Below are positions 25,527 to 38,400 of a DNA stretch of 64,000 nt, one piece after another. The notes under the pieces are model-generated. The model made no database searches. It saw only the letters and a program-made list of their open reading frames with translations, and was not told the origin of the DNA. Location of the stretch: positions 16,081,828 through 16,145,827 of the forward strand of contig CM055906.1 of the NCBI GenBank assembly GCA_029582155.1, in the 5' to 3' direction. Within the stretch, counting starts at the first letter, position 1. Each line of letters begins with the position of its first letter. The stretch is from Panopea generosa (Eukaryota > Mollusca > Bivalvia > Adapedonta > Hiatellidae). A program made the position numbers and the translations under genes.

Positions 25527-25997
25527 CGTCTCACACCACTATTACATTTCCCATAGGGCTCCATTGTAACATTTATGTCCAAAACAGAGTGAAAAATGAA
25601 ATTCTGCAGCATGTGTCTGGGCTCAAATTCTTCACTGGTTCAAGATATGCAATTAAAAAGAAAAAAAAGTATACCTTGACCAGGTTGGTTTTTTTTAAAT
25701 TCAATGCTTTTGTGAGACCTATCAATTTCCAGAGTAATAATATGTCAACTATTCGCCCTAGATGCCGTTCGAACCAACAATTCTGAAATGACACAGAATT
25801 GTCCAGAAAGCTGGTATCAGCATCAAATTTTCAGTGGTGATTTCTAAAATACTGACCATTTAACTCATGCCAGCAAAAAACAAAACATTCCAGTACAAAG
25901 CCCTGAAAAAAGAAGAAAAAGAGAACTAAAGTTTTATTTCTACCTCCTTCACCTGTAGGTCCGGAGTACTCAAGGGAGATAATAGTGGTGTGAGTCC
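25527..25997. mobile_element. TTAA-flanked MITE, copy 2 (471 bp)
   Basis: It has the same length and ends as copy 1 (CTCACACCACTATTA at 25530 and its inverse ending 25994). It is flanked on both sides by intact TTAA (25523-25526 and 25998-26001). The intact duplication and near identity to copy 1 point to recent insertion. There is no coding capacity. Confidence 0.85.
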
Positions 25998-26106
25998 TTA
26001 ACAAATATAACAATGCAATATCTATGTATGTGTCAGGTTTCATGGCTATAACATGAACGGTCTATAAGATAATAGCTCTGGAAATGGGCCAGTCATTTTC
26101 ACTTTA

Positions 26107-28005
26107 ACTGTTAGGGTTGGGACATACTATGTGAATGTATATTTATGTGCTTTTTAGTGTTATTGGTAAAAGGATTTCTTAAAAAAGTATGAACACAATA
26201 CAGTGAAGCACTATACTTTAATCCCCATAACATTTTCATAGTGAAGAAGATGGGCAAATGCTTGCTTACATTTATATTCAAATCCACAATTGTCTGTAAT
26301 TCTATGAAGAACCTTTGGTAAACCCACTTTCTCTGGGTTGTCCCTCATGTAGGAAAATAGCTTCATAGTATATACATAGACTGCTGAAACACTGTGTTTC
26401 AAATCATCTGAAATGATGGCTATATAGCTTCTTTTGTCAGTTGTGGATGGTCTCTTGTACTGCTCTTGGCATGTCGAACAAGATACATTGTGTGGAGAGT
26501 AACTTGCCGCTTTACATAGTGAGCTGTTTGAATTTCGTCATTTGCTTCCATAGCATAGTTTTGCGAAAAATCTGCATACACAATAGCATGATCTTCTGGA
26601 AGGTCTCTGGCTAATCTCTGGTGCTGAGTGTATTGATAGTCATTTCTAAAAACATGTCCTTTGATGTCTTGCATGTCACTACAAATACCATCAAATATTG
26701 AGCTTAAAGACCCAGAGTGATTCACCTGCTGCCAGATTTTCTTGACTTGACATTCCCCTTTTGGATTGGTATATTTTTGACTGACCTGTTCCCACTGTAC
26801 ATACTTTAAAACTGTCAAACCATTCTCCTGTGTCAAATGTTCATATTTCTTCTTTAATTTGTCTTTGCATTTGGAACAGCTGTTCTCAATGCATTTTAGA
26901 GCAGGGAACTCTTCACTGTGTTCACAGAGAGAGTCTTTGTGCAGGCTTCTGAGTGTTATTGGTCCAATTTTACATTTTGTTGCAACTTGATTGATAGGTC
27001 TTATCTTTTCTTCTAGGTTAAAGCATTTCATACAAACACAAACTCTTCTATCTTTTACATTCATTTTTTTGATGTACCTGGGAATACTTTTGCGGAATGT
27101 GGTGTATCTGAAAGGGTATGATGGATTTTCTTCTATAAATTTCATAAAGGCTTCTCTCTTTGTTAGAAGAAGGTGGTGTTTTGCAATAAGTTCACCATTA
27201 ACCATAATCACATCTTTTTTGTTTGGCATCTTGCGTGAAATTCTGTCACTGTCCATAAATGCTTCAACTTTGGATCTATAATTTTCTCTCTGTGTAACAT
27301 TTCTCTGTTTCTTACCTTTGTGTATGGTGTATAGACACTTTCTCTTTCTTGGTGACGCATTTCGAACGATGTGTGCAATTGTGGATGCCCACTTTTTTGG
27401 AGATTTGGGCAGGTTTTTTTTCACCCTTTGTGCATTCTTCCTTGTTGACTGGGGACTTACTTGTTTGTCAAACAACTGAACTGTTTCTTTCATTTTGTTA
27501 ACAGTCTTGATACTGCGACGCTTTGACTGCTGCAGAATTTTTACTTTCTGTTGTAGTTTAACTACTCTGTCACACTTACTTGTCTTTTCAGTTGTACTGT
27601 CTGTGTTCAGCGACTTTGCTTTCATCATTTTCAGTTTTCTTCTGTATTCAGCTTTTCTCACTGTTCTTTCTGTTTCATTCTCTCATCATATTTTGAGTTT
27701 TGCTGTCTCTTCTGTTTCATATTTTGCCTGTACTCGGAACATTTTTTCATGTTCTTTCCTCTTATTTCATCACAGTTTTTCCATTTTTGCCAGAACTTTC
27801 TTGATCTTTCTGCTCAAGTTTTAGATTTGCTCACTTTTTCATTGCTTTCACTTTCTTGCAGCTTTTCTTTTCTTAAAGTTACTTTTGATGGCTTTCTCAG
27901 TTTGCCAAAATCAAATTTTACTTTTAACTTTTCCATTCTTGATCTAAAAACACACTATTACTTCAGCAACTGTCAAAGCAGAAAAAGTGTCCCAACCCTA
28001 ACAGT
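26107..28005 (-). mobile_element. DNA transposon with 18-bp terminal inverted repeats
   Basis: The left end ACTGTTAGGGTTGGGACA (26107-26124) is matched perfectly and inverted at 27988-28005. The enclosed 1.9 kb is almost filled by a broken minus-strand transposase-like gene. Its apparent first ATG, at about 27938, lies some 50 bp inside the right end. I see no clear target-site duplication. The element has lost its coding C-terminus, so it is internally deleted or decayed. Confidence 0.65.
26211..27938 (-). pseudogene. Transposase-like gene, frameshifted and C-terminally truncated
   Basis: The longest intact segment is 413 codons (27661-26420). Its N-terminal 120 residues are Lys/Arg-rich, followed by a zinc-binding-like cluster (C208, C210, C213, C230, C246, C257, C262, C265). 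It then has KYVQWEQVSQKYTN and the block HAIVYADFSQNYAMEAND with D364. After a frameshift near 26420 the frame continues (26402-26211) with ISDDLKHSVSAVYV and HRITDNCGFEYKCKQAF. Upstream, another shift near 27680 separates a basic start region beginning at about 27938. The ADFxxNY and TDNCGxxYK blocks fit the first and second aspartates of an RNase-H-fold DDE transposase family widespread in cnidarians and molluscs; I do not know its superfamily name. The usual third-acid region is missing. It sits inside 18-bp inverted repeats. Confidence 0.65.
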
Positions 28006-28325
28006 ACTGATTGTAAGGCTTATAATGACTTTTTTAAGGCTTATACTGAAATACATGGATTAAAATATATGATTGAACCAGTTCCAACTAGATTTAACTG
28101 GATTTAAAGAAATTCCAGGAAAAATTTACATTAATTTTATGATGTCATATATTTTATTTTATATTTCCTGGAATTATGAACTTATATAATGCTAAAAATA
28201 GACTGACATGTTCCAAAAACATTAAAATGAATTTTTAATGAAAAGCTTGTGTATGTTGTTGAGAATAATGTCTTTACAACACTTAAAGATTAATCCTATT
28301 AGAGTACTCTTATTAGAATAAGACC

Positions 28326-28537
28326 GTTAGGGTTGGGACAAAAAAGCGTTAGGGTTGGGACATGATTAAGAATGCCGTTATGATGAGCAGAGTAGAAACA
28401 CAGCTGTACCTGAAATATCAGTGCAAACAATAAGTGTTAAGGAGCATAGTGCGACTAGCTAGGCATGCAAAACTCACTGAAACAACATGCTACATGCAAA
28501 GGAACAAGCTAAGTGTTAAGCTGTTAGGGTTGGGACA
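28326..28537 (+). repeat. Three extra copies of the transposon end motif
   Basis: GTTAGGGTTGGGACA occurs at 28326-28340, 28348-28362 (22 bp apart) and 28523-28537. All three are in the same orientation as the left transposon end at 26110 and opposite to the right end at 27988. They may be ends of truncated sister copies or displaced binding sites for the transposase. Confidence 0.6.
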
Positions 28538-28539
28538 AA

Positions 28540-29338
28540 AACAAGCTTTAAAAGGATACGTGCTGTGCGGTGACATGCATATATATGTAAAAACTGAAAT
28601 GTTAATGTTGAAGTAAGAAGTCATTACAATTAAAAAGAACCCTTTCCTGTGTAAAAAGTTTGATTATTTTGTTTTGGCACACAGATATATGATAAAGGTA
28701 TCAATTAAGGTGTTTGGCTTCATTTGGGTACTTTTCAAAATATACTCAAAAAAATATTTGTGACTAATCCTAAATATTCAATGGTTTACATGCATATAGG
28801 TTTATGGTCAACATATTGTATTAATATTAAAAATGTGTAAAACAGTTTATACAGAATATTTTCTTAATAAAATACATTTTAAAAAAAATGCATGTCACAC
28901 AAAAACAGCTATTTTTTATGAAAATCTGCAACTTCAAATTTTCATATCTTCGTAACCGATCAACCAATTTTACTGAAATTTGAAACACAAATAGTTTCAG
29001 ACTGCCTTTTCATAAAAGTCAATTTTGATTTATATGTGTACAAAGATTGTTCATTCATATTATGTACAATCTTGGCATCACTATAAATTATTCTTATTTG
29101 CTCTAGGCCCTATGTAAAAAAAAGATCAGTGTCTGCTCTCACTAATCAAATTAAAGTTGTATATAAAAAAATTGTAATTTTTTCCTCCTCAAAAATGTTA
29201 TTAATGGTACATGTATCTTAATACAGGCGAAACAAGAAAAACAAATTGTTATAAGACGTTAGCAGATACCTGCTCAGTTGACCTCCACAATTGTTCAATA
29301 ACAGCCAAAATAAATTGCACATAACATTTTCATTTCAG
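28540..29338. other. Upstream region of METAP1D
   Basis: The region is AT-rich, with no array and no clear core promoter or CpG-like block. A splice acceptor (TTTTCATTTCAG, ending 29338) closes it, so at least one non-coding 5' exon probably lies upstream. I could not locate it. Confidence 0.4.
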
Positions 29339-29345
29339 ATAAAAG

Positions 29346-29499
29346 ATGGTACTCTCTGGTCTGTTTCGTCGTTTACCTTTAATAAGGAAGATCAGGAGAA
29401 AACTGTCTAGTTCCGGTTACAGTGTAGTGAGACGAGGTATTGTCGGTCCACCTCGCCCAGTGCCAGATCGTATTGTCAAACCGTCATATGCCCTATCAG
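29346..29499 (+). CDS. METAP1D: METAP1D coding exon 1
   Basis: It encodes residues 1-51 plus one base. The exon itself starts at 29339 after TTTCAG, with seven untranslated bases. It reads [20 protein letters not shown], a basic presequence-like start, and later [16 protein letters not shown], which aligns with the region preceding the catalytic domain. The donor is CAG|GTATTT. Confidence 0.9.
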
Positions 29500-32400
29500 G
29501 TATTTAAACATTCATGTGACTTAAATAAAATTTTATAAATTTTATTGATATTGAGATGACCATTTCCTTTGTCTGAATTCCTAAGGCATACTTAAAAAAA
29601 TGTTTGTTGGCCATGCTCCTATACCTACCCTAAGAAATTGTAGCAACCCAAACTTGTTTTTATAGACTTTTAAAGCATTGTCTTTTCTTCTGGCCACTTT
29701 TGTTCAAAATGATAATTAAAAATCCAAATCTTGCACCCCCCATCCAACCCTACCCCGACAAAAAACAACAACAACAAAACAAGACTAGCTACATCCCCAC
29801 AAGTAATAATGGATTTGAACACAACAACAGGATTTACATATTTACAGTTTCTTTAACTTCAGAGTCATGATTTCTTTCTATGTATTTATTGTTCTTGCCT
29901 AAACTGTCTTTCGCAACTTGTTATATTGACTCAAAACATTGTTAATAAAATATGTCACTTATGATTCTTAAAATAAAGGAGATGTTCCTCCCAGTCCTCT
30001 GGAACCAGAAATTAAAACTGAATCCCAAATAGAAGGCGTGCGGAATGCGTGTAAACTTGCGCGACATATACTTGACCTGGCGGGCTGTAGTGTGAAGGTA
30101 GATGTGCATGTTTTTCTTCTTCAGTTTTAGGCATAACACTTTAGGCCATTATAAATTAATTGCTAGATTTCAATTCAATGTTTTTCTTAATTAGGGGGAA
30201 GGTGGGAGGATTTTATTACTTTATTTATTTGTTTAATTTTTTTATAAAAAGCGTCGGGAGTGGCATGAAAATTAGGGGACAGGCGGGGATGATAATCTAG
30301 CAATAAATTTATTATTGCCTTACAAACTTTTTTTCAAATGACTTTAATTAAAATATTAAAATTTGTTCTTTGTTTCTATTTGTCTTTATTTTGAATAGAG
30401 ATTAACACTATAGTCAACCTGTTATAGGCTATAGATGGAATCCAGTATTGTTGTTGGACCTCAGAATGAGTTGTTGTCCTTCTTGAAGTAACTGGCATCT
30501 TTTGTTTTATAACAATAAATAATGACTAACAAAGAAACGGATTTTTATGGAAGATATTGACTATAGTAAACATGAAACAAATTTGAACAAAGCATTAAAA
30601 ATTAAAAGTAGTGTTTTATTGCCCTGAGTTTAAAACCCCCAAAACAAACAAGATAATTGTCCAGCTTTAGTCTGTAACTACATTAAATCAAATCTCTATA
30701 TATACATTTGTAATGTAATATTCATTTTTCACTTTTTAACTTATTTATATAACATTAGTTTTGAATCTACAACTTGGACAAATCATATTTGATGTTTTCC
30801 TGAATTGACGCTATTGCAGATCAAGTATGTTGCTCAAGGGTGCTGCTCATGCTGGTGGTGATCCCGTGACCCTCTCATGCTTGATATGATAATCTGCCAC
30901 TAGACTACTTTTGATTGGTAGATTTCATAATTTTTAATTTGTTATTTCAGGTTGGCATGACAACTGACGATATAGATAAAATAGTACATACAGAGTGTAT
31001 AGCTAACAATGCCTATCCCTCCCCACTGATGTATAAAGGATTTCCAAAGTCTGTGTGTACCTCAGTAAACAACGTGCTCTGTCATGGTATACCTGACAAC
31101 AGACCCCTAGAGAATGGTGACATTGTCAATATAGATGTAACCGTATGTGACATTTGAACTTGATATGCATGGCGCATTATTAATGACTGTTTAGCCAACA
31201 TAATTTATCAGTTTAAATAGCAGTTGGGTATCAGCTTATGCAAAACAGACACCTGCATTTACAGACTCATCACAAGTGTCCTGTTATTTATAACATTCAA
31301 GGTAGACGATATAACTTCAGATTAACTGGAAATTATTCATTGTCAGTTGATCAATGCTAATAATTTCCGAATGGGTGTCATGTTCATTTTATCATTTTTT
31401 GTCATGTTCACTATTGTGGTTAAATAATCAACCTCTGTGTGGTTCCAGGGAGCCATGAGTGATGGCAAGAATAGGATCATTGTGGCTTATGCATGTCGTA
31501 AGAAGGGACAAATTGAGTAATACGATAGAATTTGCTGAAACTCTGCAGTTCTGCAGGGATCAAGGTTCAAGGTTCTAGGTTCATTCTGCATATTCATTTG
31601 TTGATGTATTTTCTTTTAATCTGTATGTTAATTTGTTGTTTTTGTACATGTAGAGTGAACCTGGAATCTTCCTTCCTGTTGGCGTTAAATAATCTATAAT
31701 GTGTTGGTACGCCGTAAAACCCTATTCATTCCATTGGCAGAGATATTTTTTTTAATATTTCACAATTACCTTTACATTGGTTATTTATTTAACTGGCACA
31801 CTACTGTTATTGTTAGAACTCCAGCTTCCAAAACTGGAAAAATTCTAGGGAGGAAGCTTGTGAGACGATCTATTCAAAATTTGAAGCTAATACGCATGGA
31901 TCTCTTATATATACATAGCTTCAACAGACGCTGCAACCAAATGATGGTATATTTTATTGCTGCTGAAACATAACTGATAGATACAGAAATCAGTTAGTGT
32001 ACACTAACCACTTCTACTTACTATTTCTATTTACCTGGGCAGAGAAATTTTGCGCTTTAATTTCTAAATTATAATTTTAAACAGTAGAACTTGCAGAACT
32101 TTTAGGAATAAATATGTTAATGCGTCTTACTGTATTTCATGTGTATATTTATGTTGTGAAATGAGATGAGATACTTTTTTATAAGTCTAATCAATTTATT
32201 CTGTTCTTATTTTAACCATAGCTGTCTCTTTACTTCTTGATAGGTTTATTTCTATGGTTACCATGGTGACACCTCAGAAACGTTTGCTGTGGGAGAGGTG
32301 AACGATGCAGGGAAACAACTCTTGATGATTGGTAAAGAGTGCCTGAAAAGGGGCATCTCTGTTTGTAAACCAGGAGCTCGATTTATTGATATTGGCGAAG

Positions 32401-35400
32401 CGATCAGGTTACCATTTCTTTATTTTAGATATTTGGTTAGGCAGACTGGGTTGGATCAATGAATAACAGAAATTCTATATTAAATACTTGGTGTTCCCAT
32501 AGATACAAATTAAAACTTAATAAGCATAAACAAACATATCAATTTTAATTACTTTTATAACATAGTTTAAACTACATGTGGTGCATTTATTATAATGTAG
32601 ATATTTTCAAAAGTTTTGAATAAAAGTTTCCATGTCAATTGTAATAACTAATTTTCTTTTAAAGGCACATAGCACTGTTGATATCAGCTTCACTTCACTT
32701 GGAGTGTATGGTCCAGTGTTAGAACAATGAACCCAGGATTGGAGAACCACGAGTGCAAACCTCCCTAATTTAAGCCCTCTTAATTATGTGATCTTCTAAA
32801 GTCTGTTACAGAACTCCAGCAATATAAGTACTGTTTATGTTTCTAAAGTCTGTTACAGAACTCGAGCTATATAAGTGCTGTATATGTTTCTAAAGTCTGT
32901 TACAGAACTCCAGCAATATAAGTACTGTTTATGTTTCTAAAGTCTGTTACAGAACTCGAGCAATATAAGTGCTGTTTATGTTTCTAAAGTCTGTTACAGA
33001 ACTCCAGCAATATAAGTACTGTATATGTTTCTAAAGTCTGTTACAGAACTCCAGCAATATAAGTACTGTTTATGTTTCTAAAGTCTGTTACAGAACTCGA
33101 GCTATATAAGTGCTGTATATGTTTCTAAAGTCTGTTACAGAACTCCAGCAATATAAGTGCTGTATATGTTTCTAAAGTCTGTTACAGAACTCCAGCAATA
33201 TAAGTACTGTTTATGTTTCTAAAGTCTGTTACAGAACTCCAGCTATATAAGTGCTGTTTATGTTTCTAAAGTCTGTTACAGAACTCGAGCAATATAAGTG
33301 CTGTTTATGTTTCTAAAGTCTGTTACAGAACTCCAGCAATATAAGTACTGTTTATGTTTCTAAAGTCTGTTACAGAACTCGAGCAATATAAGTGCTGTAT
33401 ATATTTCTAAAGTCTGTTACAGAACTTGAGCTATATAAGTACTGTATATGTTTCTAAAGTCTGTTACAGAACTCCAGCAATATAAGAACTGTTTATGTTT
33501 CAAAAGTTTGTTACAGAACTCGAGCTATATAAGTGCTGTATATGTTTCTAAAGTCTGTTACAGAACTGGAGCTATATAAGTGCTGTATATGTTTCTAAAG
33601 TCTGTTACAGAACTCAAGCAATATAAGTGCTGTATATGTTTCTAAAGTCTGTTACAGAACTCGAGCTATATAAGTACTGTATATGTTTCTAAAGTCTTTT
33701 ACAGAACTCGAGCTATATAAGTGCTGTATATGTTTCTAAAGTCTGTTACAGAACTTGAGCTATATAAGTACTGTATATGTTTCTAAAGTCTGTTACAGAA
33801 CTCCAGCAATATAAGTACTGTTTATGTTTCTAAAGTCTGTTACTGAACTCAAGCAATATAAGTACTGTATATGTTTCTAAAGTCTGTTACAGAACTCGAG
33901 CTATATAAGTGCTGTATATATTTCTAAAGTCTGTTACAGAACTTGAGCTATATAAGTACTGTATATGTTTCTAAAGTCTGTTACAGAACTCCAGCAATAT
34001 AAGAACTGTTTATGTTTCTAAAGTCTGTTACAGAACTCGAGCTATATAAGTGCTGTATATATTTCTAAAGTCTGTTACAGAACTTGAGCTATATAAGTAC
34101 TGTATATGTTTCTAAAGTCTGTTACAGAACTCGAGCAATATAAGTGCTGTATAAGTTTCTAAAGTCTGTTACAGAACTCGAGCAATATAAGTACTGTATA
34201 TGTTTCTAAAGTCTGTTACAGAACTCAAGCAATATAAATACTGTATATGTTTCTTTTTTGATAGTGAACATGCCAGTGGTCAAGGTTTTGCTGTGATTCC
34301 AAATATCATAGGACACGGGATAGGCTCATATTTCCATGGTCCACCAGACATATACCATATCCGTAAGTCGCCTTATCCATAAAGTTCTTATATAGTATGT
34401 AATATACAGTGGCTGATTATATTATTATAAACAAAATGGCTGACACAAATATTGATCTACAAATGGGTCATGTTTAAAAGCATATTAAACTGGTTTTCAG
34501 AGTATGGATATTAAATTTTATGACACGACTTAATCAATGACATTATATAGATGATGTCATATTACGGTTGTGACGTATTTCTGTATTACTGTAAACATAC
34601 CATACGATAAATAAACCATGTCTGTCAAAACAAAATAATCGTACAGAGTTGTGAGAAGGGTAAAAAATATGCAGAAATTGCCAGGAATCTTGGTATTTAT
34701 AGGTGTTCTGTATATGCAGTGGTTAAACGTTTTTTACAGAGAGGGAATCTAGAGAACAAAACGAGAATGGGTAAGAAAGGAAAACTGGACGAAAGAGTCG
34801 AGCGTAAACTTTTGAGGTCGGTGAAAGCTAACAGAGTATAACCTTTGTCTGAAATAACTAAAATATTTAATCAGCGCAGATACTAGACTGTTTCAGAGGT
34901 AACTGTAAAAAGAGGTTTATACAAAAATAAATTCCACAGGAGGGTTGGTCATAAGAGTATTCAGATTCAGACAGTGAATATCAAAATCGTCTGGCATGGG
35001 CAATGGGAAAGACATATTGGAAGGTGGACAGAGAATGGAAAAGAGTGATATTTTCTGATAAGTGTAAGGTAGTTATTGGAGATAACAATAGAGTTTATGT
35101 CTGGCGCAAACCTGGGGAAGAGTATAGACCGGAATGTCTCGCACAAGGTTGTCAGCCTAAGTTCAGCTTGATGATTTGGGGTGTGTATTAGTTGGCATGG
35201 CGTAGGTACTGTGACTGTTGTAAATGGTAACGTTTATGCAGAAAAGTATATGGAAATAGCAGACAACAATCTTTTGGCAAATAATTACATATTCCAGGAT
35301 GACAGTGCCCCTGTACACAGGGCAAGAATTGTTCAGACATACAAACAGGAAAACTATACTGGGTATGTTATGGCCTGGCCATTCCCCAGATGCCAATATT

Positions 35401-38400
35401 ATTGAAAATGGTTGGCTTTGGGTAAAAAATATTCTCAGAAAACGAACAGCGAGAATTCAAAGTGCAGTAGAACTTGAACATGAAATTAAGGATATCTTGA
35501 GTAACATTCCGTTAACCTACATATGAAGCTTATATTCATCTCTACCAAAGCGAATGCTAAAATAATCAGAGGAAAGGGTCATATAACAAAGTATTAAGGT
35601 AAAATATCAGTGATAAATGTTGTTTTATTGTTGTTGATCGCCATCAGTTATGTCTAGAACGACGTGCATTGTATTGTGACATTGACAATTATTTTATAAT
35701 GATAAGATCCGTTGCTGTATATGAAATGGATTTCAACTAAATAACAGACAAAGTTATTTCAACCTAATTTCACCATATTGCAAAATCACCGAAGGAATGA
35801 TGTAGATAGGTTTATGTCTCGTCTGACTTCTCATTTCAATCATACAGCGGGATCATTTATTACGATGTAGATGGTACACATATTCATAGTCTGTGATTCG
35901 AGCCAATGATGATTTACATATGTCAGAATAGGAGATTTTCAGTAAAATTAGGCGAAATAAGTATATTCCAGGATGGACAGTCAAACGAGAGCCCAGGTAC
36001 TAGTGTATGCATTGCCTATAGATGGGTTATTTTAATAGGTTTAACCTGTTGTTTTTGACATATTGTTTAAAAATTATTGTAATCTTTTTATTTCATCCCA
36101 TTTTATTTTCTGATGTATATTTTTCAATTTGCTTAGTAGCACTAATTTTGTATTGCATTCTTTACTAAACTCAGTTTTGATTGTCTGATATTGTCTGAAA
36201 TAGTTATTAAACTGTTGCCTAATGTATAAGTATAATACATACTACTGAAATTTGTTGAAATACAGAAGAGTTGAACTGGCAGACTTCATTTATTTTTAAT
36301 CTTTTTATATATTTTTATTCATTTTTATGGCAACAATATTCTAATATAGATTAGAAATCCATACTTGAAAAGGCATCATTCATGAATGGTAAACTTATAA
36401 CAGTTTCAACACAAGGTTGGATACCCATCCTGTACCCACCCCGTTTCATGTCTTGTAACATGCCTTTAGAAAATCCAGTAATATATTTATTTTTTTAATT
36501 GAATAAGCGATTATTACCTTTAAAGAAAAGCTTTATAATGGTCAATATGAGTATGTAATCTGTTTTTAAACATTGACAATACTCTAATACGTTTTCATCT
36601 GCATGAGGCTGAGTTAGCTCAGTCCTTGGCATGGCTGACTATCAATCCAGGGGCCTCGAATTTGAATTCACATCCATTCCGTTTCCATGATGATTGATAT
36701 ATGACATTGCGTCTCTTTGTCAGTTTTCTCTCACTGCTGATTTAATTGGGAAATGTATCACTTATTTGCTCAGATGGGTGTGTTTGAGTACTGGTCAACT
36801 TTCCAGGATCCCAGGAAAGAGTGGTTACGTTAATTGACCATCTTGTGGGTTTGATCCCAGAGTTGACCTGATACACAATGGATAGAATGATGACCCCCTC
36901 ATACCAGAGGTTGTGGGTTTGATTCCAGAGTTGACCTGATGCACAATTGATAGAATGATGACCCCCTCATGCCAGAGGTTGTGGGTTTAAACCCAGAGTT
37001 GACCTGATACACAATGGATAGAATGATGGCCCCTTACACCAGAGGTTGTGGGTTTGATCCAAGAGTTGACCTGATTCACAATGTCATGTAGTCTCAGAAA
37101 AACAAGACGCGGTACTGATTCTACCTAGGAAATGAATTCAAGAGTGATAAATATATTTTAAAATTACAGTCAAGTTAAAATAAATTAGTATAAACAAAAG
37201 ACATTTATAAGAACAAAAAAATACATATATGTTCATCTTTACTTTCAGCTTACGAAACTTCTGACAGTATTAAAACTATGCAACCAGGCATGACTTTTAC
37301 CATAGGTATTATTATTTACTGTTTCTTTTTTTATAAATTGTTTGTATTTTTTAATGCCGTTTGAACACATGCCCGCTTATATATGTCACATCCAGTTTTA
37401 TTGGTAGAGAAAAACCACCACCGTTCCACAAGTAACTGGCAAACTTTTTCATATAAATGTTTAGAACCACGTTACTCTCGGACCCGCCACCTCGGTGGAT
37501 GAGAGAGAAATGATCGTTAGACGACCACTGAGCCGTGGAGAACCCACATAACATAAGTAAGGTAATCAATTACACGTCAATATTCATTGTTTTACACATT
37601 TGTAATAAGAATAGTCTGATAATGTTTCCTTTATTGACACTCCCGTCATGATGTGGCAATATACTGCAGCGATGGTCTAGGGATAGAGTATCCACCTTGC
37701 ATGAGGAAGGTCCTGGGTTCTATCCATGGCTGGGTCATACCAAACACTTGAACAATGGTTCTAGAAGCTTCCTCATTTAGCACTCAGTATTTAAAGGATA
37801 GTTCTTGGTCTGATCAGCCCAGTGTTAGTATAATGTGACTGGGTGAGGATATCATACCACGTGTCTGCGACATGATACTCCAGTGTGACAGTGCCTAGAA
37901 TACTTCCTCAAGTGGACATCTTCACAATATGACTGAACAATAGTTGAAAGCAACACTAAACATCATACAACAACAATAACAATGTGGCAATAGTTATTGG
38001 CTGTAGCATGATGCGGCAATACTTATTGGCTGTAACATGATGTGGCAAAAGTTATTGGCTGTAACATGATGTGGCAATAGTTATTGGCTGTAACATGATG
38101 TGGCAATAGTTACTGGCTGTAACATGATGTGGCAATAGTTATTGGCTGTAACATGATGTGGCAATAGTTATTGACTGTAACATGATGTGGCAATAGTTAT
38201 TGGTTGTAACATGATGTGGCAATAGTTATTGGCTGTAACATGATGTGGCAATAGTTACTGGCTGTAACATGATGTGGCAATAGTTATTGGCTGTAACATG
38301 ATGTGGCAATAGGTAACATGATGTGGCAATAGTTATTGGCTGTAACATGATGTGGCAATAGTTATTGGCTGTAACATGATGTGGCAATAGTTATTGGCTG

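Noticed and set aside
27495..28063. Serine/phenylalanine-rich plus-strand frames
   Set aside because: They are antisense shadows of the lysine-rich minus-strand transposase-like relic.
26107..28537. Interstitial telomere (TTAGGG) repeats
   Set aside because: GTTAGGGTTGGGACA contains one TTAGGG only, never runs in tandem, and two copies form the ends of a transposon.
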